The position numbers and the translations under genes were made by a program. Below are positions 57,826 to 64,000 of a DNA stretch of 64,000 nt, in pieces. Below the pieces are notes generated by a model that did not search any database, was not told where the DNA came from, and worked only from the letters and a program-made list of their open reading frames with translations. Numbering within the stretch: position 1 is the stretch's first letter; each line of letters starts with the position of its first letter. Source of the stretch: Aquimarina sp. BL5 (GTDB taxonomy: Bacteria; Bacteroidota; Bacteroidia; Flavobacteriales; Flavobacteriaceae). The DNA lies in NCBI RefSeq assembly GCF_003443675.1, contig NZ_CP031963.1, positions 4,624,501 to 4,688,500 on the forward strand, written 5' to 3'.

Positions 57826-58224
57826 TTATTTTTTCATCGATTTTAGTCTCTTTAACCTCAAAGCTATTTCAATAGATACATAGAGAAGAACTACAAAAAT
57901 TAAACACATTATCGTAATAAAAATTAATTCAGGTTTGGTTTGAAGTTCGGTATATATTTCTAGAATTATAAATATTTTGGTTATTGTCAATATAAAAAGT
58001 GTCGTATAGATAATCCAATTATTTTTTGTTTTATCATTTAAGATTTTATTTATTTTCAGGAGGCTATAACCTACAAACACACAACAGGAAATAATTAATA
58101 ATAGTTGAGAAGTGCTTCCCGGATTATGACTAGAGGAAGCAACAAGAAAAAATACAATTGGAAAAAGTATCGATAATCCAACACAGAATATGCCTAAAAC
58201 TATTCTAACAATATTAAAAAGCAT
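57826..58224 (-). CDS. Three- to four-helix membrane protein (cassette-like)
   Basis: 132 residues with about four hydrophobic segments (LFNIVRIVLGIFCVGLSILF, LLLIISCCVFVGYSLL, YTTLFILTITKIFII, IFITIMCLIFVVLL) and a basic C-terminal tail. No known family. The unit from 58259 to 57814 is bounded by GTTAAGTA and TACTTAAC, exact complements, so it is the clearest cassette-like unit. Flanked by attC-like sites C and B. Confidence 0.7.
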   Translation of the reverse strand: MLFNIVRIVLGIFCVGLSILFPIVFFLVASSSHNPGSTSQLLLIISCCVFVGYSLLKINKILNDKTKNNWIIYTTLFILTITKIFIILEIYTELQTKPELIFITIMCLIFVVLLYVSIEIALRLKRLKSMKK

Positions 58225-58252
58225 TTCTCCTAGTGGGTTTATAAGTAATTGT

Positions 58253-58424
58253 ACTTAACGTTTAATATATGTCTCATTATAGCAAGGCACAATGTTATCT
58301 AATTATGGACAAGTCTTCACTTATTTTATACATTATTTTACTTTATAAAACAGTAGACCATTATAAATATACAAAGACCATTCGATTTAGCAAGAAACAG
58401 CTATAATCACATACTTGATGTTAC
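58253..58424 (-). repeat. attC-like site C
   Basis: Minus strand, starts GGTAACATC, ends ACGTTAAGTAC with the GTTAAGT box fitting GTTRRRY. Arm ATTATAGC (58407-58400) pairs exactly with GCTATAAT (58283-58276) and TATGT with ACATA. The middle (TGGTCTTTGTATATTT) is shared with site B. It separates the small membrane ORFs from the 57826 gene. Confidence 0.65.
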
Positions 58425-58476
58425 CATAAGTGTTTTATTATTTATTTTCATTACTCATATACGTTATGAGCGGGTT

Positions 58477-58551
58477 TTAAATTCTATCATTATTCATAAA
58501 ACTTGCTGCAAAAACTCCTATTACAATGTACATAAGTAAATTCCGAATCAT
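58477..58551 (-). CDS. Tiny membrane protein, 24 aa
   Basis: Too short for ordinary gene finding. ATG at 58551 reads MIRNLLMYIVIGVFAASFMN and ends ..NDRI before TAA. Single hydrophobic helix. Its ATG overlaps the stop of the preceding ORF (ATGA at 58551-58548). Likely translated by coupling if real. Function unknown. Confidence 0.4.
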   Translation of the reverse strand: MIRNLLMYIVIGVFAASFMNNDRI

Positions 58552-58655
58552 ATTAATTTTAATTTGAGATTGGATTCTTTGAAGATGAGTATAATTACAA
58601 AAATTACAAGTCCTTGGATGATTGTTTTTAGAGCTATGTCTATAATCGTATTCAT
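58548..58655 (-). CDS. Tiny membrane protein, 35 aa
   Basis: Starts MNTIIDIALKTIIQGLVIFV and ends with a short basic tail (NLKLKLI). One transmembrane helix. Both its start and its stop overlap neighbouring tiny ORFs by ATGA, suggesting a chain of translationally coupled small membrane proteins. Not a known family. Confidence 0.4.
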   Translation of the reverse strand: MNTIIDIALKTIIQGLVIFVIILIFKESNLKLKLI

Positions 58656-58747
58656 ACCAAAAAATATCGCAAACGGAGTCCGATGTAAAGTCCGATAATT
58701 AGAGAAATCAAAACGATTTTTGTTATTTCAGATTCCGTTCTTTCAAT
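58652..58747 (-). CDS. Possible tiny membrane ORF with non-ATG start
   Basis: A frame overlapping the end of the gene at 58723 reads ..ESEITKIVLISLIIGLYIGL and ends TGA inside the ATG of the next ORF. It has no ATG; ATT 58747 or TTG 58711 are possible starts. Hydrophobic pattern supports a real membrane segment. Low certainty. Confidence 0.25.
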   Translation of the reverse strand: MERTESEITKIVLISLIIGLYIGLRLRYFLV

Positions 58748-58998
58748 ACGTTTTCCAACTCTTTATCTTTTTTTGAATTTTTTATTATTCGATAAATAAG
58801 GTACATCGGAAATAACATTGGTATAAGAAACGCTATTAAGTTTTTTCTAACACCTAAACTCCAAGATACAATTCCAACCGCAACGATTCCGGCTAGAAAC
58901 CCAATTATTAAAGCATTTACAATTTTTCTCTTTTTTAATTTCTTTTTTTCAATCAAAAGTTCTTCATCAGTTAATTCGGATAGCTTGTTTTTTTCCAT
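58723..58998 (-). CDS. Small two-helix membrane protein (cassette-like)
   Basis: 91 residues from MEKNKLSELTDEELL, with a charged helical N-terminus (IEKKKLKKRK) and two transmembrane segments (VNALIIGFLAGIVAVGIV, LIAFLIPMLFPMYLIYRI) and a basic end. The frame opens earlier at 59070, but those 24 residues lie in the attC-like remnant, so 58998 is preferred. Proteins with this K-rich lead and two helices are frequent uncharacterised genes in flavobacteria. Confidence 0.65.
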   Translation of the reverse strand: MEKNKLSELTDEELLIEKKKLKKRKIVNALIIGFLAGIVAVGIVSWSLGVRKNLIAFLIPMLFPMYLIYRIIKNSKKDKELENVLKERNLK

Positions 58999-59059
58999 TA
59001 ATATTTTTTTATAAATTTCTAGCTTAGCATTAAAGTTTAGTGTAAGAAGCGTTTTAATG

Positions 59060-59082
59060 CTTTGTTGCACAGTGTTGTACTT
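59060..59082 (-). repeat. Truncated attC-like junction (site F)
   Basis: Minus strand: AAGTACAACACTGTGCAACA, just after the stop of the 59093 gene. The first box AAGTACAAC is partly complementary to the GATCGTGCTT that follows site D, and TGTGCAAC matches the end box of site A. The whole inner part seen in sites A-E is missing, so it looks like a site deleted down to its two ends. Confidence 0.35.
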
Positions 59083-59092
59083 GGTTTTTTTC

Positions 59093-59572
59093 TTATTTGT
59101 CTTTCATTGATTTTTTTTTCAAAATTTCAATGATTTCATTTTCTCTTGCTTTGGATATATAAAATTCATTAGATGCTAATATAGCTTTGTGAGTAGAATG
59201 ATTTTCAATAAATGGTATTACTTCAGATTTCACATGCTTTAGCCATGAATCAGCAGATGAGTTGAGTTCTTCAGCATTACATCCTTCTATGGTTTGAATT
59301 TTAATTTTTGCCATCACTAGATATTGATCATTGTAAACATCGCCAATATCGGAATCGTAGTACACTATAGTAGTATCATAAAACCCATATCCGAAAGTTT
59401 TGTATTCAAAGATTATAAAAACTGACAATTCATGCCCTAAGTTTTTGAATAAGCGCTTTGATGTTTTCGTATGTCTTTTAAAATTTACTGTTTTAAAAAA
59501 GGGAACAATTATTTCTTTAAAGATTTTATCAAATTCTCTTTTTCTATTCTTTATGGTAAATTCTTCAGACAT
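59093..59572 (-). CDS. Hypothetical protein, 159 aa (cassette-like)
   Basis: Soluble 159-residue protein without signal peptide, with a mixed alpha/beta pattern (FDKIFKEIIVPFFKTVNFKR). It resembles DUF4304-like orphans but I cannot confirm. Lies between sites D and F in the array. Start at ATG 59572 is 17 bases after the end of the repeat. Confidence 0.65.
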   Translation of the reverse strand: MSEEFTIKNRKREFDKIFKEIIVPFFKTVNFKRHTKTSKRLFKNLGHELSVFIIFEYKTFGYGFYDTTIVYYDSDIGDVYNDQYLVMAKIKIQTIEGCNAEELNSSADSWLKHVKSEVIPFIENHSTHKAILASNEFYISKARENEIIEILKKKSMKDK

Positions 59573-59588
59573 TCGTTTCGTTAATTAA

Positions 59589-59762
59589 GCACGATCTTTA
59601 ATATATGTATTGGAGTAGTGCGAAATGTTACCTTTTTTTCGATATTTCTAGTACATTGGTTGTTAACTTTTCTTTTTTGAGACCATTGCGTCAATGCAAA
59701 AATACTCAGACTTTTCAAATAGTCCCATAACCGCTATGATCAAATATATAGGGTTGTGATAC
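59589..59762 (-). repeat. attC-like site D
   Basis: Minus strand, starts GTATCACAACCC after the stop of the 59764 gene and ends TTAAAGATCGTGC. It shares TTTGATCATAGCGG, GACGCAATGG, AACCAATG and GGTAACATTTCGCACTAC with site E and others, plus ATACATATATTAAA. Start box GTATCACAAC pairs 8 of 10 with the GTTCCGATAC that ends site E. Confidence 0.55.
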
Positions 59763-59763
59763 G

Positions 59764-60252
59764 TTACTTTTTTAATTTCATAAATTCAATCAATTCATAG
59801 GTGTAATCCAAACACTTCTCACAAAAAAGCAATTCGGTTTTTGGTGTAAGAAATCCAATATTCTTGAACTTACAAAATTCCGTCATTGAGGAAAATATAA
59901 TTCCATTAATTGATTTATCAAGTTCTTTTCTCTTTCTTCCGATAATTTTAATAGCTGATTTACGAAATGTTTCTATTTTTAGTTCCAATTTTTGAATCGA
60001 GTCTTGCATTTTTTTTAATTCCGTTGGGGAATAATCTAAGTGCGGAGCATCTGAAATCCTTTTTTGAAAAGGGCGAACTATTAATAAAAGAGAATCATTA
60101 TACTTTTCCTCTAATTCTCTTATAAAATTTTTGTTAGTTTCATATTGCGGTAAAGAGCTTTTTATTTTTTCGTAATCAAAGTATCCTCCCGCATTCTGTC
60201 CAAATCCGAAATTAGAGAATGATAATGATATTATTAAAACAATCGATTTCAT
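59764..60252 (-). CDS. Exported coiled-coil protein, OmpH/Skp-like (cassette-like)
   Basis: 162 residues. Signal peptide MKSIVLIISLSFSNFGFGQ, then a helical, charged coiled-coil region (FIRELEEKYNDSLLLIV..LKKMQDSIQKLELKIETF) with a C-terminal Cys pair (FCEKC). It resembles OmpH/Skp chaperones in size and helix pattern; identity is uncertain. Bounded by attC-like sites E and D with nearly complementary end boxes, so a clear cassette-like unit. Confidence 0.65.
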   Translation of the reverse strand: MKSIVLIISLSFSNFGFGQNAGGYFDYEKIKSSLPQYETNKNFIRELEEKYNDSLLLIVRPFQKRISDAPHLDYSPTELKKMQDSIQKLELKIETFRKSAIKIIGRKRKELDKSINGIIFSSMTEFCKFKNIGFLTPKTELLFCEKCLDYTYELIEFMKLKK

Positions 60253-60256
60253 AAAT

Positions 60257-60397
60257 GTATCGGAACATTTTATATATGTATCGTAGTAGTGCGAAATGTT
60301 ACCTTCCCTTTTGATTTTTCCATTTTTTAAGCATTGCGTTTTACTAAAAATACAATAACTATTATATTGATAATTTAACTTTCAATGTTAGTGTTAC
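60257..60397 (-). repeat. attC-like site E
   Basis: Minus strand, starts CGTAACACTAACATT and ends AAATGTTCCGATAC. It shares AAAACGCAATGCTT and GGTAACATTTCGCACTAC..ATACATATAT with sites A and D but is shorter (about 140 bp) and its left arm is less regular. Confidence 0.5.
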
Positions 60398-60404
60398 GAT
60401 TTCA

Positions 60405-61130
60405 TTACTTTTTAACAAGCCATTGCTCAAAATATAATTTTTCAATCAATTTTCTGTCTGTTGTTTTGATAATTTCTTTAAGAGAATTTGTAATTGATAA
60501 ATCAACCTGATACCATATTAGCTCATCTTCATTATCAAAATCAAAATCGGAGTCAATATCTCTAATGGTTCTAAAAATTATTTTGTCAGTATTTGGAACT
60601 ATTTGATAGGTTTGTAAATTTTCGTTTAATGGAGAAAGTCTAGTTAGTTGACTTCCGTCAATATTGGAAACAAATAGATGAAGAGGATCTTTGAAATTGT
60701 ATTTCTTATCTTTATTATAGTCTGTATCACCGATTTTATATAATATTCTGTCTTTCAAAATTGGACCTGAGTTTTTAATATTACATCTGAAATCTGAAAT
60801 ACGAACTTTAGAATTTGTAAGTAAGCTAGTTTTGTTACTAATGTTGTTGTAAAATAGAATATTCCAATACCTGGGGTAGTTTTCTACTTCGTATTCAGAA
60901 CTACTATATCTTTTCCTGTTGTAACTTTTTTGAGTTGTTATCGGGAATAGTACCTGATTCGTGCTATCTATAAAAGTTAAATCATCATATATAAAGTTAT
61001 ACTCATTCAAAATCGAATCTATTTGGGTTTGAGTAAGGTCTTTTTCCTCAACAATCCCTATTCTAGGTTTGGATTGATTACAAGAAGATAATACTAATAT
61101 AAAAGCAATAAAATTGAATATTTTTTTCAT
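60405..61130 (-). CDS. Lipoprotein, TolB/beta-propeller-like (cassette-like)
   Basis: 241 residues with lipoprotein signal (FIAFILVLSSC) and segments like LFVSNIDGSQLTRLSP and YQIVPNTDKIIFRTIR, which recall TolB/WD40-type propeller blades. No complete propeller is present in this length. Located between the family-2 repeat near 61.3 kb and site E. Unknown function. Confidence 0.7.
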   Translation of the reverse strand: MKKIFNFIAFILVLSSCNQSKPRIGIVEEKDLTQTQIDSILNEYNFIYDDLTFIDSTNQVLFPITTQKSYNRKRYSSSEYEVENYPRYWNILFYNNISNKTSLLTNSKVRISDFRCNIKNSGPILKDRILYKIGDTDYNKDKKYNFKDPLHLFVSNIDGSQLTRLSPLNENLQTYQIVPNTDKIIFRTIRDIDSDFDFDNEDELIWYQVDLSITNSLKEIIKTTDRKLIEKLYFEQWLVKK

Positions 61131-61199
61131 GGTGTATGGTAAGGTAGATAGTTTACACTATTGGTTTTGATAAATGTATGTATTGTTCCTTTCTTTCGA

Positions 61200-61323
61200 A
61201 AGTACGAATATCAAAATATCCTAACAATACATTTCTATAAAATAAATTATATATAAAAAGTCCGCAATATCCATAGTAAGCAGGTAATTACTAGTAAAGA
61301 ATTATAGCGTTGTTAGCTACTGG
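61200..61323 (-). repeat. attC-like repeat, family 2 (after the DoxX gene)
   Basis: Minus strand: AGTAGCTAACAACGCTATAA, ACTAGTAATTACCTGCTTAC, GCGGAC..TTTTTATA and GTATTGTTAGGATATTTTG. TAGCTAAC begins directly after the DoxX stop and GTTAGGA ends it, both of the box type expected. It aligns with the repeats at 56345-56470 and 2325-2388. Confidence 0.45.
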
Positions 61324-61332
61324 ATTTCTTCT

Positions 61333-61788
61333 TTAATGAATTCGGATTGTGCTTAAATAAGTCCAGATTACAAATAGAATTTGTAGAGGAACCCTAAACC
61401 ATAAATAGGCAAGACCATGTCCGTCAAACGTTCCTTTTTGATAGTTCACATTATGTATTGAAGCATAAATATTAGCAGGTAACATCAGAACAAGAAAAAT
61501 AATGAGTGTCCAACCAGATATATATATCAATCGAGGAATAAGAAGGCTTATTGCAAGTAAAATTTCAAATATTCCTGTTAGATGAACGAATGTCTCTTTA
61601 TAGGGAATAAATTTAGGTATCATCATAGACATACCTTTTGTAAATGCAAAATGCCCAATCGCTGTAAATAGGAGCATTATTGACATTGCAATTCGAGCCG
61701 ATAACGCAAAATCATAATCCTTGTTGATAATCTTGATAATAAACAAAGAAATTACAAAACTTGATAAAAGTATAATTAAAGATTTCAT
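61333..61788 (-). CDS. DoxX-family membrane protein
   Basis: 151 residues from MKSLIILLSSFVISLF; the longer start at 61821 adds an unlikely lead. Four membrane segments in the DoxX pattern, with FTAIGHFAFTKGMSMMIPKF and HLTGIFEILLAISLLIPR and the NVNYQKGTFDGHG loop. DoxX-type proteins are associated with redox or envelope stress. It marks the edge of the array. Confidence 0.85.
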   Translation of the reverse strand: MKSLIILLSSFVISLFIIKIINKDYDFALSARIAMSIMLLFTAIGHFAFTKGMSMMIPKFIPYKETFVHLTGIFEILLAISLLIPRLIYISGWTLIIFLVLMLPANIYASIHNVNYQKGTFDGHGLAYLWFRVPLQILFVIWTYLSTIRIH

Positions 61789-61906
61789 ATAATTAGATTT
61801 TTGAAATACAAAGGTCAACAATGCATTTATAACAGTAATTGACTTAAGTTAAATAATACGTTTTCTCTTCTTAACCAAAGTCAATTTATAACTCTCTAAA
61901 TGAAAG

Positions 61907-61914
61907 TAGTTTTG
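61907..61914 (+). promoter_or_regulatory. -7 box (TAGTTTTG) of the DUF4386 operon
   Basis: TAGTTTTG fits TAnnTTTG, 26 bases before the ATG at 61940, giving a short leader. The -33 element is not clear. Confidence 0.5.
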
Positions 61915-61939
61915 TAGTATGATTTAAAAATACGACACT

Positions 61940-62611
61940 ATGAAAACATTGTCTAAAGCTTCAGGGATTGCGTACTTATTAATTTTCATTTCTGGTTTTT
62001 ATGCAAATTTTACAATTCTAACATCTCTTGTAGATTTGAATAATAGTGAACAAACAACCTTGAATATTATTAATAATTCTATCCAGTTTAGACAAGGATT
62101 GATTGGGTTTTTGGTAATGCTAACTTCAGATGTGTTTTTGATTTGGTCATTATTTAAAATCACTGAGCCAACTCATAAAACAGTATCATATATAGCATCC
62201 TTATTCAGAGGTTTACACGCTTCGTTTTTTTTAATTGCTTTAGTCAAATTAATTAAGGTCTATACTATTACTTCTGAAGAAACAAATTCTGTAGAGTTGC
62301 AAACTAGTATAATTGATTTACTATCTAATTTCGATAAGCTTTGGACGATTGGTCTCCTATTTTTTGGTGTACATTTATTGTTACTTGGTTTTTTAGCCTT
62401 AAAATCAAATTATATACCTAGAATCATTGGTTTTCTATTGATTCTAGGTGCTTTAGGTTACGCTATTGATGGATCTTCAAAATTATATTTAGCTAGTTAT
62501 AGTGAATATCAGTCTTATTTTGAGGCTATTGTAATTTTTACTGGTGTAATTGGTGAGTTGTCTTTTACAATTTGGTTATTGGTGAAAGACTTTTCTCAAA
62601 AAAAACTTTAG
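61940..62611 (+). CDS. DUF4386-family membrane protein
   Basis: 223 residues with about six membrane segments; segments SGIAYLLIFISGFYANF, TSDVFLIWSLFKI, LFFGVHLLLLGFLALKSNYI and PRIIGFLLILGALGY fit DUF4386. Function unknown. Operon with the MBOAT-like gene 3 bases downstream. Confidence 0.9.
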   Translation: MKTLSKASGIAYLLIFISGFYANFTILTSLVDLNNSEQTTLNIINNSIQFRQGLIGFLVMLTSDVFLIWSLFKITEPTHKTVSYIASLFRGLHASFFLIALVKLIKVYTITSEETNSVELQTSIIDLLSNFDKLWTIGLLFFGVHLLLLGFLALKSNYIPRIIGFLLILGALGYAIDGSSKLYLASYSEYQSYFEAIVIFTGVIGELSFTIWLLVKDFSQKKL

Positions 62612-62614
62612 TAT

Positions 62615-63067
62615 ATGATTTCTTTAAAGGACTATGTAAAAAGACGAAATGGTGTTCCGCTTGGACATTCGAATTCTTTAGGTAATATGCTAAAAAGGTC
62701 TTTGGGAGCAAAATCTTTTGATTTGTTTTGGATACACTGTAATCCTATATGGAATTACTACCTCAATAAATATATTTACAAACCATTAAAAAGGATAGGT
62801 CATTCGTATGCGGCCATAGTCTTAACCTTTGGTTTTTCAGGTTTTGTACACGATTTAATAGGTCTCTTAATCTACGGAAAATTGTCTTTCCTATTTACTA
62901 TTTGGTTTATGATTATGGGAATTATAGTAGCAATTTTTAAAAGAAATGGGCTTGCATACAAAGTACAAAAAGAAGAATTAAACTATGGTTTTAATTCTAT
63001 ATTGATTCTTGTTAGCTTTTTACTTGCAAAGTGCGTACTCAATGGAATTCATTTTTTTAAAACCTAA
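62615..63067 (+). CDS. Short MBOAT-like membrane protein
   Basis: 150 residues with three membrane segments. The start FWIHCNPIWNYYLNKYIYKPLKR and FGFSGFVHDLIGL resemble the conserved region around the catalytic His of membrane-bound O-acyltransferases (xxWNxxxxxYLxxYVYxPL, SGxxHD). MBOAT proteins normally have 350-500 residues and around ten helices, so this would be a minimal version or a fragment. It begins 3 bases after the DUF4386 gene, so both are co-transcribed. Confidence 0.65.
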   Translation: MISLKDYVKRRNGVPLGHSNSLGNMLKRSLGAKSFDLFWIHCNPIWNYYLNKYIYKPLKRIGHSYAAIVLTFGFSGFVHDLIGLLIYGKLSFLFTIWFMIMGIIVAIFKRNGLAYKVQKEELNYGFNSILILVSFLLAKCVLNGIHFFKT

Positions 63068-63079
63068 CTAATATTAATT

Positions 63080-63547
63080 ATGAAAACACTTATTAAAATA
63101 GTAATAGCTTTAATATTAATGTTTTTCACAATGTTTAAAACAGTAGCACAAGATGTTACTCAATCTTATAAAGATTCATTAGAAATTGTTGTTAGAAAGT
63201 ATTACGATTTAAACCTTAAAACATTTCGACCTACATCAACAATTAGTGATATTGATAGCATATTTGAATATTTTACTGAGGACTTTACCTATATCCACCC
63301 AAAATATGGTGGTATTTATTCTCGGAAAGATTTATATAATGGTTATGTTCGAAATCAAAAAAATGGAGACTATATAGGGAGGATTTCAGCTATTAAAATA
63401 CAGAATATAATTGTCGGACTCAATGTTGTTGTGGTACAAAGAATCTACGTGTTAAACGATAATGGAAGCATTACAGAAGGAGAGCCACAAGTAACTCTTT
63501 TTGAATTTAAAAAAAGTAGAATATCTAAAATATTTGAGTACTGGTAG
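63080..63547 (+). CDS. Exported SnoaL/NTF2-like protein
   Basis: 155 residues: signal peptide MKTLIKIVIALILMFFTMFK, then an NTF2-like fold (IDSIFEYFTEDFTYIHPKYG, YGGIYSRKDLYNGYVRNQ, EPQVTLFEFKKSRISKIFEYW). Third gene of the DUF4386 operon, 12 bases after the MBOAT-like gene. It converges on the Crp/Fnr gene. Ligand unknown. Confidence 0.8.
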   Translation: MKTLIKIVIALILMFFTMFKTVAQDVTQSYKDSLEIVVRKYYDLNLKTFRPTSTISDIDSIFEYFTEDFTYIHPKYGGIYSRKDLYNGYVRNQKNGDYIGRISAIKIQNIIVGLNVVVVQRIYVLNDNGSITEGEPQVTLFEFKKSRISKIFEYW

Positions 63548-63564
63548 TAAAGAAAAAACAAATA

Positions 63565-64000
63565 TTATGATCTGTTTTTCATAATCCTTTTTCTGATTCT
63601 ACTTAAAGATTCTGGTTTTACACCAATATAACTGGCTAAATAATAGAGTGGAACTCTGTTTAATAGCTTTGGCTTTTCATTTAGTAAGCTTAAATAACGT
63701 TGTTCTGGTGAAGAAATTAAATATGCAGCCAAAGAATCTTGTTGCTTACCTAAATCTTCTTCAACTGAAGTTCTACATAAGGTTTCGTACTGTGGAACTT
63801 TTTCTATAAGTTCTAGTTCTTTATCCTTATTTAGAATGGCAAGTTTACAATCTTCTATGCATTCAAAATAGTGTTTTGCAGGTGTTTTTTGATGTAGACT
63901 TGTAAATGAAGCAATTGATGAGTCTTCCTCATAAAAATTAGTTGTTACCTCATTGCCATTAATGATATAATATTTACGAACTAATCCAGATAAATTTTGA
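63565..64000 (-). CDS. Crp/Fnr-family regulator (5' end outside the window)
   Basis: Reading the minus strand from the window edge gives an open frame of about 144 residues, ending PLYYLASYIGVKPESLSRIR..MKNRS. It contains the second half of a cyclic-nucleotide-binding-like roll (KYYIINGNEVTTNFYEED) and the winged helix, as in small flavobacterial Crp/Fnr proteins. The N-terminus lies beyond 64000. It converges on the DUF4386 operon, which it could regulate. Confidence 0.85.
   Translation of the reverse strand, partial: QNLSGLVRKYYIINGNEVTTNFYEEDSSIASFTSLHQKTPAKHYFECIEDCKLAILNKDKELELIEKVPQYETLCRTSVEEDLGKQQDSLAAYLISSPEQRYLSLLNEKPKLLNRVPLYYLASYIGVKPESLSRIRKRIMKNRS

Noticed and set aside
57649..60397. 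Spacers of the array considered as Rho-independent terminators or promoter repeats
   Set aside because: They are 140-180 bp, lack a T-run after a compact hairpin, and have complementary boxes at gene-unit ends, which terminators would not need.

Overview
The window is low-GC DNA from a member of the Bacteroidota, most likely a marine flavobacterium (family Flavobacteriaceae; Aquimarina-like is a guess from the overall gene content). Evidence: several secreted enzymes end in type IX secretion (T9SS) sorting domains, lipoproteins carry short SC-type lipoboxes, promoters fit the Bacteroidota pattern TTG-N19..22-TAnnTTTG, and there are enzymes for algal polysaccharides (a PL6 alginate/chondroitin lyase and a GH16 agarase/porphyranase-like enzyme).

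Layout. 0-4.4 kb: accessory DNA with small orphan genes, dispersed repeats, an attC-like site and an IS110-family element with structured flanks. 4.5-11.3 kb: NTF2-like gene (nonsense-disrupted), small lipoproteins, a PEP-mutase-family gene coupled to ada, a frameshifted esterase-TPR gene and an unusual LysR-HTH/methyltransferase fusion. 11.4-24.5 kb: PL6 lyase with a palindromic operator candidate, beta-barrel protein, lipoprotein-type KatG, FKBP lipoprotein, DUF3010, an exonuclease/GIY-YIG fusion, a hydrolase and the GH16 enzyme. 24.5-29.5 kb: gcvP, a UbiA-like membrane protein and an ECF sigma factor with two tandem small partner proteins. 29.7-34.3 kb: a probable operon controlled by a GbsR/MarR regulator, with two matching inverted repeats. 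34.4-44.1 kb: M28 and M3 peptidases, a candidate small RNA, purK-purE, a fused hpt-adk and obgE (core housekeeping). 44.2-55.8 kb: DoxX/AhpD-like/Crp cluster, paraoxonase-like plus M20 pair, fasciclin lipoprotein and assorted cell-envelope proteins. 56.3-61.3 kb: an array of small minus-strand orphan genes separated by about 140-180 bp related spacers.

The most interesting system is that 56.3-61.3 kb array. The spacers are imperfect palindromes that follow stop codons, all lie in the same orientation relative to the genes, and end in GTT-type boxes; the start and end boxes of single gene units are complementary (GTTAAGTA with TACTTAAC around the 57.8 kb gene). This is the organisation of integron gene cassettes with attC sites, without an integrase in the window (a CALIN-like array). 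A further closely related site sits at 1.6-1.8 kb in the opposite orientation, next to an IS110-family element, a family that includes members known to target attC sites.

Three genes (4.5, 9.7 and 44.4 kb) carry single-base disruptions, two of them in T-runs; sequencing error cannot be excluded. No tRNA, rRNA or CRISPR array was seen.
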